Assembly (NCBI GenBank): GCA_002345205.1
Contig: DDVI01000115.1
Coordinates: 1 to 15,459, forward strand
Reading direction: 5' to 3'
Length of the DNA: 15,459 bases
Origin: Bdellovibrionaceae bacterium UBA2316
Lineage (GTDB): Bacteria; Bdellovibrionota; Bdellovibrionia; Bdellovibrionales; Bdellovibrionaceae
Made by a program: the position numbers and the translations under genes. The notes below the pieces were generated by a model. That model saw nothing but the letters and a program-made list of their open reading frames with translations, ran no database searches and was not told the origin of the DNA. Below, piece after piece: positions 13,648 to 15,459 of this stretch (position 1 is its first letter; each line of letters starts with the position of its first letter).

Positions 13648-15459
13648 AGTCCTACTACCTCTCTGTATTACGACGGCTTCGTGCACATTTTCTAAAGATA
13701 AACAAAAACTCTCTGTTGAACCTAACACCCTTCCTCCTAACGAGCATGAAGTTACCCAGCTCAAATCTGTGGCCTCATGGGATTCATTGGTTAAGGAAAA
13801 CAGTCTAAATAAAAAATGGTGGTTACAGTTTCACTGGTCCCAAATGTATCTTCAAGATCAGTCCCAAATTACTACAGCGTGCAAATTGCTAGAGGATCTT
13901 CACCAAGACAAAAAATTTCCGTTAAATGCATTCGCCGGTCTTTTAGTTAAAACACGCTGCCCAGGTAAAACAGCAATTGACGTTACCCTGACCGAAAAGC
14001 AAAAAATAGTTTACAAAAAATGGATAAAAGAAGTCGAATTGACCCAAGCTGTTGCTGAAAATAATCACGAGGTTAAATTTATTCTGTTAATGGAACTAAA
14101 TGCAGAAGAAAAAAATCGCCAGGTAAAAAAACAAACGTATTTAAAATTATTAGATGAAGCCAAGCGCCTGAACAATGAAAAATTGGTAAACTTAGTTAGC
14201 TTTGAATTAAAACGTGAGTTCCCACAATACTTACCTGACACATTAAAAAATAGTTATGAAATCAGTTTAGACTTAATTAAAGATCGATCATTTAATGATG
14301 CGATTAAACGACTTAACACCCTTATTCAATCCAAAGATGTGAAAGCCGATTTAAAATTCAAGTCGTTTAAGACCATATTCAGAGTTTACAAAACGACTCA
14401 AAACAAAAAAGATCAGTGGGCAGCTATCGAACGCTGGGGTAAATGGATAAAGACTCAAAAAAAGAATTCTGAATACTATGCTTGGTTGACAGAGTGGGAT
14501 ATATTAAAAGCTCGGTGGCTTTGGACAGAATCTCAGACAAGTAAAGCCATTGAAATTTTGCAGTCGTACGAAAATAAAAAAATTCGCGACAGCTTAAAAG
14601 AAGAAGCATCGTACACGTTAGGCCGTATTTATGACGAGAAAAAGGACTACGAAAAAGCCAAAGCTTTATACCAAAAGAGTCATGATCAATCACCAATGAA
14701 GAAAGACGCGAGTATTAAAACAAAGAATTCACTATTTGAAAAAAATCTTTGGAGTTTAGCTTGGCTCGAATATAAAAATGGAAAATACGAAGACGCTAAA
14801 AACTCGCTTCAAGAAATTACTGATAAATTAGGTGGCGAATCTGACTCCAAGTATTTGTATTGGCTAGCGCAAGCTAATTTGAAATTAGGAAAAGACGATG
14901 TATATAAAGAAACCCTTCTTGCATTAAGAAAGAAAGAACCACTTTCTTTCTACACACTACTGACCTACCGCGATCTTAAAGAACCTATCCCTTTACTTAA
15001 GAAATCTTCACTCAGTGATAAACGCGAATTCTTGATCGAAAATCTAAAGAATAACCTTACGGAGACAGAAATATCAGAAGTACTTTGGTTAATCAGCCTT
15101 GAGCAAAATGAAGTTTTGCAAAGTTGGTCAAACGTTGTTGAAAAAGAAGTTATGAATAACTATCTGCCTACCCTATTGCTTTACTCGCAGTCAGGTCAGT
15201 ATCAAAACTTACTCAACTCGATCCAATCTTTGACTAGCGAGCAAAAGAATACAATTACATATTCTTTCCCGGAACTTTTATTCCCGAAACCATATTTTGA
15301 CGATGTTCAAAAAAATAGTCAGCTTAGGTCGGTCCCGATGAGTTTCGTATATTCAATTATGCGCCAGGAGTCGGCATTCAACCCGTACGCACGCAGTTCT
15401 GTCGATGCATTAGGCCTGCTACAACTTATGCCCAATTTAGCTAAAAAACTAAGTGCAGG
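13610..15459 (+). CDS. Slt-type lytic murein transglycosylase, lipoprotein (3' end outside window)
   Basis: The frame from ATG 13610 stays open to the window edge (616 full codons). MKKATWKSG and a hydrophobic core ending in TTASC (Cys25) suggest a lipoprotein signal, though Thr at -3 is less usual. Residues about 50-560 are helical; helix pairs such as LGRIYDEKKDYEKAKALYQK and LAWLEYKNGKYEDAKNSLQE are TPR-like, as in the superhelical part of Slt70. The catalytic SLT domain begins near residue 575: IMRQESAFNPYARS gives the catalytic Glu587, then SSVDALGLLQLMP, the conserved GLxQLMP of the family. It should cleave the glycan strand of peptidoglycan with formation of 1,6-anhydro ends, in the periplasm attached to a membrane. 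No Shine-Dalgarno is evident, and the ATG lies in a hairpin loop. No other start lies upstream of the signal peptide. Confidence 0.92.
   Translation, partial: MKKATWKSGFCFLVLLPLCITTASCTFSKDKQKLSVEPNTLPPNEHEVTQLKSVASWDSLVKENSLNKKWWLQFHWSQMYLQDQSQITTACKLLEDLHQDKKFPLNAFAGLLVKTRCPGKTAIDVTLTEKQKIVYKKWIKEVELTQAVAENNHEVKFILLMELNAEEKNRQVKKQTYLKLLDEAKRLNNEKLVNLVSFELKREFPQYLPDTLKNSYEISLDLIKDRSFNDAIKRLNTLIQSKDVKADLKFKSFKTIFRVYKTTQNKKDQWAAIERWGKWIKTQKKNSEYYAWLTEWDILKARWLWTESQTSKAIEILQSYENKKIRDSLKEEASYTLGRIYDEKKDYEKAKALYQKSHDQSPMKKDASIKTKNSLFEKNLWSLAWLEYKNGKYEDAKNSLQEITDKLGGESDSKYLYWLAQANLKLGKDDVYKETLLALRKKEPLSFYTLLTYRDLKEPIPLLKKSSLSDKREFLIENLKNNLTETEISEVLWLISLEQNEVLQSWSNVVEKEVMNNYLPTLLLYSQSGQYQNLLNSIQSLTSEQKNTITYSFPELLFPKPYFDDVQKNSQLRSVPMSFVYSIMRQESAFNPYARSSVDALGLLQLMPNLAKKLSA

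Noticed and set aside
14424..14696. Minus-strand frame of 90 codons within the transglycosylase gene
   Set aside because: The opposite strand carries a continuous frame with signal peptide, TPR-like repeats and an SLT catalytic motif.

Overview
The window looks like chromosomal DNA of a low-GC Gram-negative bacterium, most likely a predatory or free-living member of the Bdellovibrionota (Bdellovibrio/Pseudobdellovibrio type). This is inferred from gene content, not from a marker gene: a myxo/delta-type type IV pilin, a cyclic-di-GMP synthase, a clpS-clpA pair, HtpX, a lipoprotein-type lytic transglycosylase and several poorly conserved membrane proteins. I see no rRNA, tRNA, CRISPR array, insertion sequence or prophage gene.

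Layout. 1-1426 (+): the tail of an upstream gene, then an unusual fusion of a VTT/DedA-like membrane domain to a class I SAM methyltransferase. 1435-3371 (-): pilA, a strong terminator, a membrane-anchored TPR-like protein, and a TlpA-type thioredoxin that begins on the base after the TPR gene's stop. 3640-5418 (+): divergent from pilA, a GT-C/TMTC-like multi-pass protein. 5490-7211 (+): a B12-binding-type radical SAM enzyme that probably starts at CTG. 7208-7915 (-): a DPM1-like GT2 glycosyltransferase with a TTG start, overlapping the previous gene tail to tail. 7984-9303 (-): a PAS-GAF-GGDEF diguanylate cyclase without the inhibitory site. 9400-9816 (-): a small membrane protein. 9913-12571 (+): clpS and clpA. 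12641-13537 (+): htpX. 13610 to the end (+): a lytic transglycosylase lipoprotein cut by the window edge.

Two themes stand out. First, the pilin gene lies next to a GT-C-like enzyme, a radical SAM enzyme and a polyprenyl-phosphate-type GT2. This could be an undescribed pilus or surface-glycan modification locus; that is inference from neighbourhood and fold. Second, the 3' half is a quality-control block: ClpS/ClpA for N-degron and general proteolysis, HtpX for membrane proteins, and a peptidoglycan lyase. Two striking hairpins sit there. One buries the htpX Shine-Dalgarno in a perfect 10-bp stem. The other puts the transglycosylase start codon in the loop of a terminator-like structure. Both are candidates for RNA-level control.
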